A stretch of DNA of 64,000 nucleotides from assembly GCF_029227915.1 (NCBI RefSeq), contig NC_079888.1, positions 13,933,001 to 13,997,000 on the forward strand, read 5' to 3'. This document shows, one piece after another, positions 44,947-56,500 of this stretch. The notes beneath the pieces were generated by a model, which was not told the origin of the DNA, did not search any database, and saw only the letters and a program-made list of their open reading frames with translations. Positions within the stretch are counted from its first letter, which is position 1. Every line of letters starts with the position of its first letter. The DNA comes from Hydractinia symbiolongicarpus (taxonomy: Eukaryota > Cnidaria > Hydrozoa > Anthoathecata > Hydractiniidae). Both the position numbers and the translations under genes were made by a program.

Positions 44947-46014
44947 TTAACAATTTTGAGCTCTCTTCCTTACAATAGATCTTTGCAAAATATTTGAGGT
45001 ATTTCGAAGTTTTTCTATTATATCTTTGTTTTTCACATTATCTTTGCAAATTATTAACTCTTTCTTTAAATCATTCATCAAGAAATCAGTGGACATATTT
45101 AATGAAGACAAGCTAGTGTTTAATTTTTGATAATTTTGCATAATAGTATGCACAGATTTAACAGTTGGTCCAAATTCTGACAGATGAGGTTTTTGTTTAT
45201 GACACCAGGTCTCAATTTCGTTCTCATGACAGTGCAAAAAGCTGTCAATTATCTGTGAAAATGTTTTCATTGATAAATCAATCTTTCGGCAATAATTTTC
45301 AACAGTAGTCTGTTCTGGTGCAATTATTGCAAACTTGGTTTTTAATTTCAATAATTCTTCCTCCGCAGTTTTTAAATCTTCTTGCATTTTCTCAGCTGTG
45401 GAAATTAGCATATCTAGCGAAGGAATTGATTGATTTGTAATTTCATTTTTGATTTGACTTTCTACATCGGGAGAAAACAAATTGACTTCAGTAGAGAACA
45501 AATCCTGAGTCTTCTGCTCCCTTACTAACGTATCAACAAAATTGCAGGAATTACGGAACACTTCATCAAGTGTGGGTGCACGAGCTGGTTTTAAAAAATA
45601 GCTGGTGTCTTGCAAAGACTGCTCAGGAGAATAAGCATATCCAAATTGTGAGGTGTAGAGCATATCAACTAGGTTATTCCAAAAATGGAGTTGTTTTTTT
45701 TGTGTTGCTGTCCCTCGGACAAGTTCCAAATCATCAATCTTACACACACCCATAATATTTAATGAGAATAATAATTTTTGGTGTCTTGAATCAATTCGGT
45801 TACTGATAACTGGCACTGACTCATCTAAAATTTCTTCAAATTTCGAATCATAACTAGTAATTATCCACGAAAGCAGCTTCATTCTGGCTTCACTTGGATG
45901 TAACAACAATTCTGCAAGCCATTGGTCACTGTTATCTTCCAAGTACGGACAACTTAATTCACTTAAACAGTTTTTTATTCTTACCAGTAAAATACTGGAA
46001 GATTGCTTGGCCAT
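44947..46014 (-). CDS. HAUS7: HAUS augmin-like complex subunit 7
   Basis: 355 residues, single exon. The N-terminal third has LSCPYLEDNSDQWLAELLLH, PSEARMKLLSWI and KKQLHFWNNLVDML, matching in order the conserved blocks of HAUS7; the C-terminal two thirds are coiled coil (about residues 205-340). Length is close to the vertebrate protein (about 370). Augmin is an eight-subunit complex that brings gamma-tubulin to existing spindle microtubules to nucleate branches. The gene is intronless although its neighbours have many introns, so retroposition is possible, but the frame is intact. No partner gene is nearby. Confidence 0.8.
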   Translation of the reverse strand: MAKQSSSILLVRIKNCLSELSCPYLEDNSDQWLAELLLHPSEARMKLLSWIITSYDSKFEEILDESVPVISNRIDSRHQKLLFSLNIMGVCKIDDLELVRGTATQKKQLHFWNNLVDMLYTSQFGYAYSPEQSLQDTSYFLKPARAPTLDEVFRNSCNFVDTLVREQKTQDLFSTEVNLFSPDVESQIKNEITNQSIPSLDMLISTAEKMQEDLKTAEEELLKLKTKFAIIAPEQTTVENYCRKIDLSMKTFSQIIDSFLHCHENEIETWCHKQKPHLSEFGPTVKSVHTIMQNYQKLNTSLSSLNMSTDFLMNDLKKELIICKDNVKNKDIIEKLRNTSNILQRSIVRKRAQNC

Positions 46015-46660
46015 TTGTATAATAGTTTTAACAAAATTAACAACACAATACCAAAAAATGCTAAGTTATTTTACTTCATATCATACATTACCACATCAAA
46101 ACATCAAAATTAAAAATTACGCAGTTATCCAGGTATTTAATGTTGAGCTACATACTTTTTTCAGTCATGTATGTAGAAAAGGCAATATAGCTGTGCACAT
46201 TTTGCTCCCGCCATAGTTTGCAATGTTTTGACTCGAACATTTTAGCCTACGAACTTGGGCAGGGTTTCTACAGGAATGTTAGTCGGAAAATAATTCAGTA
46301 GTCCTATTTCATAAACATCGGGGGAAAATGGCCATAACATTCAGAGGAAAATACAAAAATTAGTTTTAAATATGAATAAGTAATACTATAATGAGTTAGT
46401 GTATGTAACAAAACATGACAATGTAATATAAATCCGTTGTAATAACATTGCTAGGAGAAACCATCCCAAATCAAAGTACCTCGGCGCACGCGCAAAATGG
46501 CAGAAAAAACTGCTTTGCTCTGCTGGCACTGTTCTGCCCAGATTGCAAAAACGGCCTGTTTACAACCGAGACAGCCAGATTATGTACGCATGATCCGATT
46601 ATGTTTTTTTTGCACTGGTTATGTCGTGGTGACCGGATTATGAACGCTGATATAAAATTC
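46015..46660. other. HAUS7 5' flank and repeat-derived DNA
   Basis: The first few hundred bases should hold the HAUS7 promoter. From about 46.50 kb the DNA becomes GC-richer, with repeats of ctgttctgccc and gattatg that recur inverted near 47.30-47.39 kb, suggesting a decayed element spanning about 46.53-47.39 kb. An open frame here (46448-46912) has no coding features. Confidence 0.35.
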
Positions 46661-46746
46661 GACGGCGAATTGTATCTGAGTATGCGCAGCTTGATGCAAA
46701 ATCAAAACAAACAAAACTGCGCATGCTTAGATACAATTCGCCGTCC
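46661..46746. repeat. Foldback with 29-bp arms
   Basis: Arms begin gacggcgaattgtatctgag and match their inverted partner with two mismatches; the loop is about 28 bases. It lies inside the GC-richer repeat-derived region. Confidence 0.85.
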
Positions 46747-48046
46747 AATTCGCTGTTCAATTCGCTTCGTGAAAATCCCCCTTAAATGGCTGGCCGGGCA
46801 GGCTTTGATTGGCATTCTCTTCGAACTTTTGCGAATTAAACATTCTCTGGAAGATAGAACACCCCTAAAAACTAGACATGGCGAAAGAAAAAAGTCTGGA
46901 CGTAATTATTAGTATAAACTACTCTTGTAGTAAATACAGTTCAACATAATATACTTTGAAGTAACTAAATTTCACGGAACCTAAATTATTCTTTTTGCGG
47001 GAGTTAAGTTTGGTGGAAAGTTATTAAACTTGCGAATCCCAAAATTTAGTATTTGCCACGAAATTTCGTTTCATTTGAGAACAACAACAACTTTGCCACC
47101 AGGGCTATCTGCTTGTCAGAAGTGATGACGAATGATATAAAAGCGGTCGGCCCCGATTATATTTGTTCTATAAGTCTCGAATAATATTTGACTGTCATAC
47201 ATAAGCTGGCCTTCCTCGATTATGTGCGATTATGTTCCTTTTAAGTGCCAAATAATATTTTTTGAGTAATAAGCCGGCCCGTGTCCTGATTATGTTGCCC
47301 TGATTATGTATTTTTTGCCCTGTTCTTAACCGGGGCAAGCTGCCGTACTTAATCAGGGCAGCGTTTATTATCCGGGCAGAACAGCGCAACGCGCACAGTG
47401 AAGTTGTTCTGCTGTTTCAAAAGGTTTTTTTTTAATCATTTGCTTGTAAAAGTTATAGTTTAAATTATAACACTAATTTAATGGAAACCAGGCAACCTGA
47501 GATCGTTCTTCAAACATTGATATTATTTGTGGAGTCAACCCCTCGACCTCGCATCATATATAGCTAGCTTTCACAAGCCCCTGGGCTTCTTGTTAAATTT
47601 ATGTTTTATTGCTTTTTTTTATTTAGCTAGCTAGCTAGACATTCTATTTTTGTTTTGATTACTTAAAATACATTGTCTCAGAAGAATACGATGCAGGATT
47701 ATTAGACGCTACGCTTAGTATAATTAGCCGTTAAAGTTTCTTTGTGTTCTTACAGCTAGCTAAATGCAGTAGCATCTTTTCCATGTTTTTTCTTGAAATC
47801 GGAATGTGTTGTTGTTTCATAATATGACATACTGCTATAAATGCAGTAAAATTAACTCTTGCACAATGGTTTCTTGTTCCTATTTTTGTTTTTAATTGAA
47901 TCACAACTTTATGTGGGTATATATAAGTATAGATAGATGGCTATGGGAAAACTGATAACAAAGAAAAGTGGAAATTTAAGTAAAAAAAATATCTATTGTA
48001 TAAGTAGTTGTATTAGTGGCTAATTATACTGTACGCACTGTATATA
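46747..48046. other. Non-coding, repeat-derived stretch
   Basis: Contains scattered gattatgt motifs (47.15-47.30 kb) and an inverted ccgggcagaacag near 47.37 kb. From 47.42 kb it is plain AT-rich DNA. No gene seen. Confidence 0.35.
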
Positions 48047-49192
48047 CAGTGAACTCTCTATAACTTGAACACCTTTAACTCGAATCTCTCCTTAACTTGA
48101 ACAATTTCGCCAGCGCAGTGGGAATTTCGTAATAAACTCTCATAAAGAACTCTCTATTTGTGGGTCTATCCAGTTTTTAGGTGGGGTTGCTCGGAATACA
48201 ATTTTAAAAGTGCAATGATATGGCAAGTTAAGTTATTCAAACTGAAAGAAAATATATACAAATTTAGTTTTGAAATTTAATAAACGTTTGACAAAATAAA
48301 TTGAAATATATTATTAAATAATCGTACCAGATTGCCTAAGTATAGAACCGGATAAACTTGAAATGAATTACGCCCAAACGTTTTCTTGAAAGTTGATGTG
48401 TATAAAATTTGATTGATACTTTTGAATAAAGTTTTGTGATTTGCTCAGTTTTGTGATTTGACAGAATGAACGAAAATATAAAAAAACGTATTATAAAGTA
48501 ATTGACGTGAAATTCCTAATGACACAATCAAGTAACAATTAACAATTAAACAATACATATAGCTAAGATGAAACATAAGGATACAATACAAGTGGGACAT
48601 ACGAGACAATGAGACACAGGACTGGACAAGTGAGCAAAGAAATTGAATAAACAAGGCATAACGATAAATGGTAGCACTACACATGACAAGGTACATTTTA
48701 CGGCTGACATAAACAATGAATTTTGATTCAAGAATATATATATAAACACAACACTATTAATCGAATTCCTATACTCGAATCTCTCCTTAAATCAAACGTT
48801 TTTATGGTCTCTTTGGGTATTTCCTCTTTATAACTCCAGTGTCGCAACATGTATATAGAACTTTATATGACACAAGCCGTTTTTGCATTGTTTTGGCTCT
48901 GTAAAACGTAAATAAAGTCTTATATCTACATGTGTGACGGGTCTTAAATTATTCAAATGTCATTCAAACAAAACACAAAAACGATTCTTTGGTATTAAAG
49001 TTTTGCAATCATGTTGTCTGTTGCCGGGACAAAACGCAAAGCAGAAAAGGGAGAAAAATTACGCTTAATTGGCCATTTATTCAAAATTTATACAAAAACT
49101 TGGAAAAACTCCCAACACTATTACCTGAACCTCTCTTTAACTTGAACGGTTTCCAATTCCCTGTAGCTGTTCGAGTCATAGAGAGTACACTT
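48047..49192. mobile_element. Pogo/Tigger-like non-autonomous DNA transposon
   Basis: The left end reads cagtgaactctctataactt after TA; the right end on the complement reads agtgtactctctatgactcg, next to TA. Inverted ends beginning CAGTG..CTCTCTATAAC and TA target sites are typical of pogo/Tigger elements. The interior repeats the aactcgaatctctcc motif (48.07 and 48.77 kb) and has no transposase. The exact right boundary is uncertain by a base. Confidence 0.65.
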
Positions 49193-49402
49193 ATAATTAA
49201 ACTGCATAGATAAATAGATGATCTGTATATTTTATATGGCTAGCCTCACATATATCAAGGGATATACTGTTTCTATTATTTCCAGAAGGGGCCATGGCTT
49301 AGATGGGGAGTATTTAATGCTCATTTTGAGCTACGCAGACTTAATTAGTGTCCGTGCTCTACCAGACAACTCCATGCAACATCCAATAGCTCACACCTCC
49401 CC

Positions 49403-49449
49403 AATTTCCTTCACATGGCTTGGGTTAACTAAGCCATGTGAGGGAAATT
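49403..49449. repeat. 47-bp hairpin overlapping an ORF end
   Basis: Nineteen-base arms (aatttccttcacatggctt and its complement with one mismatch) around a 9-base loop. It overlaps the 3' end of the minus-strand open frame 49429-49884, so the last residues of that frame are repeat-derived. Confidence 0.85.
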
Positions 49450-49884
49450 GTAGAAAAAAATTGTAGAAATTGCGCTACAGGGAATCGAATGCCGTTCTCC
49501 TGTTGAACTTTCATTGCAGAATCGGATGGCTTTCTCTTCTTCCACCTGTAATTCTTTCTTCTTTTGCTTGATCGCTTTAATATATTCACTGATTGATTTG
49601 TATTGAAGAGTGAACAATTTTCCATACTTTCCTTCATAATCTTCTCCAAAGTGTTTTTGAAGTTCTCCATGCTTGTGTCTGTAATTAGCACGTAGTGATA
49701 GTGCTTGAGAAAGAGATTTTTGGTATATTTCATTCGATGGATATAAATCACTCACACCATCTTTCTCGAAGAGATCTTGAATTTCCATTACTAGCATAGA
49801 TTCTATAACAGCTAAGTGGTCCTTTAACAGGGACCTATTTTCCTCTTCAGACGTATCTTCATCTAATTTCCAGTTGTCCACCAA
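49429..49884 (-). CDS. Unrecognised coiled-coil protein or exon
   Basis: 151 residues from MVDNWKLDEDTSEEENRSLL. Residues 1-125 look genuinely coding: acidic start, helical middle (QALSLRANYRHKHGELQKHF) and a Lys-rich heptad stretch (KAIKQKKKELQVEEEKAIRF). The last 25 residues fall in repeat DNA with a hairpin. It may be a full small gene, a single exon, or a captured gene fragment. No family recognised and no clear splice signals at its edges. Confidence 0.4.
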   Translation of the reverse strand: MVDNWKLDEDTSEEENRSLLKDHLAVIESMLVMEIQDLFEKDGVSDLYPSNEIYQKSLSQALSLRANYRHKHGELQKHFGEDYEGKYGKLFTLQYKSISEYIKAIKQKKKELQVEEEKAIRFCNESSTGERHSIPCSAISTIFFYNFPHMA

Positions 49885-50330
49885 GAGGCTTAGATTTTCT
49901 TAGGAATCTATCTATCTATTCGTTCCTAATTTGCTTGAAAATCTTTCTTGAACTCACCCAAAGTAACACAAAATATTAAAACTTGATTTTTAGAAATCTC
50001 ACAAAATCGATTTATCAAATCCGCAAATTTAATAATTATGTGTTTACCCTTTTTTGCTTCGAAACTTGTTGAATTCAATTTAAATTTCAGAAGTTAGATA
50101 CTTTCAACTTTTTGGATTTGTCCCACGAAACAATGACCAATTAGTTTCCTCTAAAGTTTCCCCTGAAAGAAATTTTTATTTGAGAATTCGAATAAAAAAA
50201 GGAAAGAAAACAATCAAATTTTTTGAATTCAATAATCAATTTCAACAAAATAAATCCTGTTTTGTCCACAGGTTTCAAAATCATGTATTGCCTGCTTAAT
50301 ATGTTACTTTTGGAACTAAAAACGAACACA
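49885..50330. other. Non-coding stretch
   Basis: AT-rich; adjoins the terminal motif of the Penelope-like element. No gene seen. Confidence 0.4.
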
Positions 50331-50372
50331 ACTCTTTAACGACGTTTCGGCCGTACGACGGCCATTTTCAAG
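50331..50372 (-). repeat. Penelope-like element terminal motif (hammerhead-like)
   Basis: On the minus strand the motif contains ggccgtcgtacggccgaaac followed by gtcg: a self-complementary stem closing directly before GAAAC. Penelope-like elements are known to carry hammerhead ribozyme motifs in their terminal repeats, with core CTGANGA-stem-GAAA. Here the 5' core reads ttgaaaat, so it is degenerate at best. Confidence 0.45.
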
Positions 50373-50461
50373 TATAGCTATTTACAATTGACAAATTCAA
50401 CACTATATACAAAATATCGTACGATATATCATCGTACGATCAAATATTCCGTAGGGGCAAG

Positions 50462-51721
50462 TCAATTATCTGAAAATAGAAATAATGGCATTGATGCAAT
50501 ATTTCTATTAAGAATTGGCTTATCCCTACGGATTAACAAGCTTTCCTTCAATTCCAAATCAAAATTATTAGATGCGGAGGAGATAATAGAAAAATTATCT
50601 AAAGATGGTCTATTTTTACAGAAAACAACATGCTCCAAAACCGCACTAGGGTTAATAGATTTGACGGATTTTCCAGTCAAGGCAGAAACGGCCATGTGTT
50701 CGCAGGCTCTAACTTTCAAATGTCGCATAGTTTTCCCATAATAGATGGCATTGCAGCCATCACACTGATATTTATATACGACTTTTGAACGCAGAGCCTT
50801 TGAAACACGGTCCTTAAACCGGAAAAAATTGCCAATTCTACAACCCGATTTGAAAATAACCCTAAGCTTACAGCACGGAAGATGCTTATCAAATGTTTTA
50901 ACTAAGTGAGTTCGCAGTTTCAACGATATATTACCCAAATATGGCAAAATAATAAGAACTTCTAACTTAGGCACGGTACTGAAAACTTTCTTATCTTGAA
51001 ACATTCTGTCGAGAAAAGACTTAATGCATTGATCAATCAAACTTGACGGGTAGCCATTTCTTAACAGAATGTTTCTAAGATCTTGCATTTCTAAGTGAAA
51101 CCTAGAAAAATCAGAAACAATCTTAAATATCCGAAAAATCAATGTCATTATCAAACCCGTTTTATATTCTTCCGGCAAAAAGCTGTTGTAATTCGTGTAA
51201 ACACCACTAAATGTAGGCTTCCTATAGATAGATGTAACAAACTTCGATTCATTGCGAGAAACAGATACGTCAAGAAACGGAAGAGTTTTATCGGCCTCGC
51301 ATTCAGACGTGAAAGATATGTTGATGTGTTGCCTATTAAGATAGTCCTTAAATAGAGGCAAATGGCTAGGAGATGAGAACAACACAAAAACATCATCAAC
51401 ATATCTTCTATAATACACTGGCTTAAAGGATGATGGACAATTATCCAACCAAGTCTTTTCGTGGTGCGAAAGAAAAGCATTAGCAAGGCTGGGGCCAAGA
51501 GGTGATCCCATAGCTACCCCATCGACTTGCTTGAATAGTTGACCGTTAAACGTGAAATAAGAATTTTCTGTGGCCAGAGAGAGGAGTTTACGAAAATCAC
51601 TTTTGCAAAAATTACTGACTGGGTCAGTCTCTGAAAATAAAGAATCAGTACAAATATCTATAGTTTCTTGCAAAGGAATATTTGTAAATAAAGAATCAAC
51701 ATCTAGGCTAGCCATAAACAA
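50462..51721 (-). mobile_element. Penelope-like retroelement, RT plus GIY-YIG endonuclease (5' truncated)
   Basis: 419 residues in one open frame. The reverse transcriptase is seen as LDVDSLFTNIPL (motif A, residues 6-17), DGVAMGSPLGPSLANAFLS (motif B) and YRRYVDDVFVLF (motif C, YVDD at 107-110). The C-terminal GIY-YIG nuclease has YKYQCDGCNAIYYGKTMRHL (325-344). This RT plus GIY-YIG order defines Penelope-like elements, which nick DNA and prime reverse transcription. The N-terminal part of the RT is missing beyond 51721, so it is a 5'-truncated copy, but the retained frame has no stops and looks fairly young. The terminal motif at 50331-50372 lies downstream. Confidence 0.85.
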
Positions 51722-52690
51722 ATATGTTAATATGTTACTTGTTTAACAAAGATATCAAAAGCCAGCTTGAATAAATTTATATACATACATTTATATATAT
51801 AATATACGTTGTGCATGACATTGCGTTGATTTGTATCCTTTTAATAAATTCCCTTTTCAAAGAGGGAAATAGAGGTTAAAAAGACAGTAATTAAACAAAT
51901 TGGTGTTAATTCAGTTTATGACAAAATTGTATTCTTGTTTATTTTAAAACGTACTTTATTTTTCAGATCAGCTGTTGTCAAATCATGCACCATAAGCATT
52001 TTCAAAAAATTTTCAACAAGAGAATAAATTTTGAAGGCCTAAATATTGAAATATTCAAATACTTATTGCTGAATTAATTAACAATGAACTATTTTATTAT
52101 TCAAATTGAACTTGTTCAGAAGTTATTATATTTGAATCGTCAAGTTTATACATAACAAGATTTGTATTCTGAATTTTTTTTAGAATTTTCCTGATAAGCT
52201 TAAAGTTTTAACTATTATTTTAGAATATATACTTCATATATAGCTATGTAAAATTTCTATTTTTTATTTATTGAGTTGTATTTGAACATTTCAAGTTAGT
52301 TACAATAATAATTGAGAATACTCAATGATTTATTAACCCCATAATTCTCTGTTTCAAGGTCTACTTTAAATTTTAAAATTTGATACACTTTGTAAAAAAA
52401 CATACATCTGAGGTCAGGGTGAAACCTACCCAGCCAAAAAAGTTGATTTTCTTTATTGTAAAGAGATCTTAACATGAAATTGGAGTAGGCACAAGAGAGT
52501 TGGGTTATGAAGTGTATAAACAAGTGGAGTCATCTAACTAGTTATTTGTTTCTTTTTAAATACACAACAACAATGTTTACCACTGGTAAGAATTCTAACA
52601 ATATATATACAAGTAAAACTGGGTAATATTTCACGTCTTTTCTTGTTATAATATAGTAAACTAACCAAACAAGATTCTTGGTGCAAAGTA
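51722..52690. other. Non-coding stretch
   Basis: AT-rich. A lone ATG-plus-donor (caacaATGTTTACCACTGgtaag near 52.57 kb) resembles a first exon but does not join usefully to the RBM5/10 start exon. Nothing else seen. Confidence 0.35.
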
Positions 52691-53237
52691 CAGTAAACGT
52701 CTGTTAATTCGAATGCGGCTTAATTCAAACTTTCTGTTATTTCGAACAAGTTGCCAAGTCCCTTGAGTTTGGTTTAATAAAGTCTTATATTTTGAGCTGC
52801 TGAATTCGAACTCCGCTAATTCGAACATTTCGCTAATTGGAACAATTTTTTAGTCCCAAGGCTACGTTATGCTCGTTAATTCGAACTTTTGTGTTTTGAT
52901 AAATAGAGTCTTATGGAAAAATTTAAAAAAAAATTTCATTTTTATTCATTTTTATTGCATCAATGGTGGCAAAATTTCTTTCAATTTATCAATTAAATTG
53001 GTATTTCCAATAAAATGAAGTTTTAATGAATTTGGAGGCCTTGCCCATTGCCAAGCAAACCACGTTAAAGATTTTCATAAAAATTTGTAGTAAAGTTGTA
53101 ATAAAGTCATATTAGCATAAAATCTTCAAACATTTATTAAAATTCTTGTTTTTTCTGAACTTCCGATTATCCGAACATTCGTTAATTTGAACAAATAATT
53201 TAGTCCTTTGCATGTTCGAATTAACGGACGTCTACTA
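52691..53237. mobile_element. Tigger-like MITE with TA target duplication
   Basis: Left end cagtaaacgtctgttaattc after TA; right end on the complement tagtagacgtccgttaattc next to TA. The body repeats aattcgaac-type motifs. At 547 bp without coding capacity it is a non-autonomous mariner/pogo-group element. It lies about 300 bp upstream of the RBM5/10 start exon. Confidence 0.75.
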
Positions 53238-53534
53238 TAATCATGGAAAAATCATACTGAAAGGTTTACCTTGCCTAAACTCACAAATTTGCTGTTTTTA
53301 TCTATACACACAACATGCGTATGGCAATCTAATAGCATATACAAAATAATGTGCATGTCCTCCAAAATGGACTTTTAGAAAAGTGTAACAAAATTATTTT
53401 AGCTACAAATGAATTAAATTTCTAGTATGCCAATCATGTAGCATGCAAAAATCCTTGTGCGCATAAAATCCTAATTCGCTCAGCTCTAGATTTAAATGCA
53501 CATTAAAAGTGGTGTTTATCTTGTTTGTTTTAGC

Positions 53535-56500
53535 ATGAATAATTATAATGGAATGATAACCATGTATGAAGGAACTAGCAATAGAACTAGACAACATGAA
53601 TATGCACCAGGTTACTCTGCAGCCAGCCATGAATATAAGGATTATCAAAATCGATCCAGATCCCCAAGAGATCATTCTCCTAGAAGAAAATCAAATCGGT
53701 CTCTATCTCCACTAATAAATCAACGTGTTTACGATGGCTTTGTTTGTGATGATAAAAACAGTTACAGCAGTTTTCCACAGGATAATTATAATAAGAATTC
53801 CAGTAGAGACAGTGAAAGAGATGATCGTAGTTATCGAGACACTAACAAAGATCACCGTAGTGATGAAAGGAGATATGGAAGAGATAGAAGACGTTCTCGG
53901 TCAAGAGATAGATCGCGTTCATCAAGAGATGGCAGAGAACGACGTGACACTTCAAGAGAACGTAGAAACTCGGATGAGGTATGAGTGTTTTTTTATCATA
54001 TTTTTGTGTTGCACAACTTAACCACAGAACAAAATTCATCAAATACTAAAATCCCAAATTCATCTGTTCAAAATAAAAAAATTTATATAATTCTTTGTTT
54101 GAAGCCTTTCCTCATTTTTCAAATATGGGCAAAAGTGTTAAACAGTTAATGCTCTGCAGCTGACAGGCTACTTTTAAGTCGCTACTTTTGCACACACATA
54201 GGCCAGGCAGACAGCTTTGAACAGTTGCTACTCACATTTACTGGCATGTGTTGCACACTGAAATAATCCACATCGGGTCTACAAAGGCCCAAAAATTTGT
54301 CAAAACTGGTCTTGCTGACGTCAGAAACAATAGTACATTTTAACCTAAGATCCTAAATCAACTCTGAGCATTGACAAGTGAACTTTGACAAGTTTTTATT
54401 GTGTGAATCTAATATATGCATACCAGCAAATTTCTGCATTACAGATAGTTTCAGCAATGAAATTTCACTGCAGGAGCGCACTTGGTATATAACATAGGAT
54501 GGATATTTGTTTCTGTCTTTTAAAGGAAACAAATAGCCATATAGTACAATAAAATAAATAAATAAATCTATTTTTAATATTGCTTGTGGTGTGTTGTTGT
54601 GATCAATGATAATGTCCGGTCAACTGTACAATAGGTTAAACAACTTATCATCAAATGATAACAACCTCTGTAGCTTTGAGAATGATCTTATCTGCATCCT
54701 CGCTCAATAGAACTGCACAATCAGCACGTTATTTTAAAATTTGTATCATATTTTTACACAATAATATTTTGACTTTTAGAATATGTGACGATTCCAGGGA
54801 ATTTGATAACAAGCTATTTAGCGATAATTTTTCATTATCGATCACTTATAGCGCCTGATCGCTAAGCAAAAAGTTTTATCGATAATTTAGATTAAAAATA
54901 TAAAATTATCAATAAATATCACTAAGGGATTTTCTTTTTTTATTTATCGCTATTTTGCCAGGGCTAAATTAGCATAAATTAAAATAATAATGACAGCGGT
55001 ACTTGATAAATGCTAGCGAGCTAAAGGAGGCTGAGTTTTGATCCCTTGCTGTGGGGAAAACACTGTATCTGAAAGCTAAATAATTATTTTTGTTTGATCT
55101 GTGTAATTTTCTTCTTTTTAGATAATTATTTTCTAGATAAGGAAAGCAATCAGAAGATTCAAAATTGACCAATAAAGTTTAGCTAGTTACCTTGATTTTT
55201 AGTCAGGATAAGTTTTATTTTTATAGGATCATAATCTAGAGAATAAAGCAAGTGGATAGCCGTCGAACAAGTGCATAGTTATGTGTTTTGTTTACTTCAA
55301 CAGCGCGTTTTCATGTAGTTTTTGCTCTAAGAAACTGTATCACTTTTTCTTTTCAAAACAAAGTTTGTAACAAAATCAGTAAACCAAGGAATTTAATAGG
55401 GCGCGTGTTTCATGTACTCTTTGTTACAAATAAATAAAATGTGTCACTTTCTATCCCAGACAAATTTTGTAACAAGGCTGGGGAAGGGGTCATTGGCTAT
55501 TTCTCTTTCATAATGCATAGAGTTATCCTTAAAAAGATGTCCAAATTTTGGGGGAAAGAGGGTCTTTGTATTTTTATTGATTTCATTTTCTTTTGGGGAA
55601 AAATAGAGGATTATACATACAAGTCGTTTTGTTCTCAATTTACATGAGAAGCATTTTAAAAGGAAATCTTAGTGGTTTTTATCCAGGGAATTTTTCTGGT
55701 TAACTTCAAGAATGGAAGACCATATCAAGAAGGACACGGGGAGTTGTTTTTCTAATTTTAGAAGCACGTTTATAAAGAATACAATACTGACACTTAACGT
55801 CCTTCTAACTTTCTAATGGTAAAAAGAAATGCTTTCCTCCTTATTGAAGATAAAAGTTAAGTACACACTGACATTTTTAGCACTAAAATTTATTTTGAAA
55901 TTATTTGATCTTTCCTGATGGCTGCATAGTTTCTCCTGCAAACAGTTTCTTCCTTTAGAAATTATTCCACCCTCACGAGGAAATAATCTGGTAACACAAG
56001 GTAAAACTAAAATGAATACATAGACATTTCCATTTCATATTATTTTGTAACTAAAAATGCAAAAACTACGGATGTAAATACTTTCCTCATGATATATTAT
56101 AATTTATAGTTAACAACAATTTCAAAGTTTAACATTTAAAGAAATAAATATATATTTGTATATATATAAACAAAGAAATTTTCTAAAATTTAAATTGTGC
56201 TACTTACTAATAATGTAAACCATATTAAAATTATTTCTGTACAGTGAAACAACTTTACATCTTAATGCTCACAGGTGATTATCAAATATGAGAATAAATA
56301 ATGAATTTTTTAGACAAACATGAAAACTATATTTACGGTTAATTTTGGGTGGTAGCATTAAATCAACTGAAATTGGTAAATAATCTTGTTCTCTATATTT
56401 TATCATTTTTAAGAAAATGTGAAAAAAATTTGAAACCAGAGGTTGCATGTGGGACTGGATAATGATCTGCAATAATATTTTAAACCATTTATAGAAAAAA

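Noticed and set aside
46448-46912. 154-codon plus-strand frame
   Set aside because: Runs through a foldback and other repeat motifs; no domain, no splice context and poor coding character.
52560-52585. Possible first exon ATGTTTACCACTG followed by a donor
   Set aside because: Joining it to the RBM5/10 acceptor gives an immediate stop; no other partner exon found.
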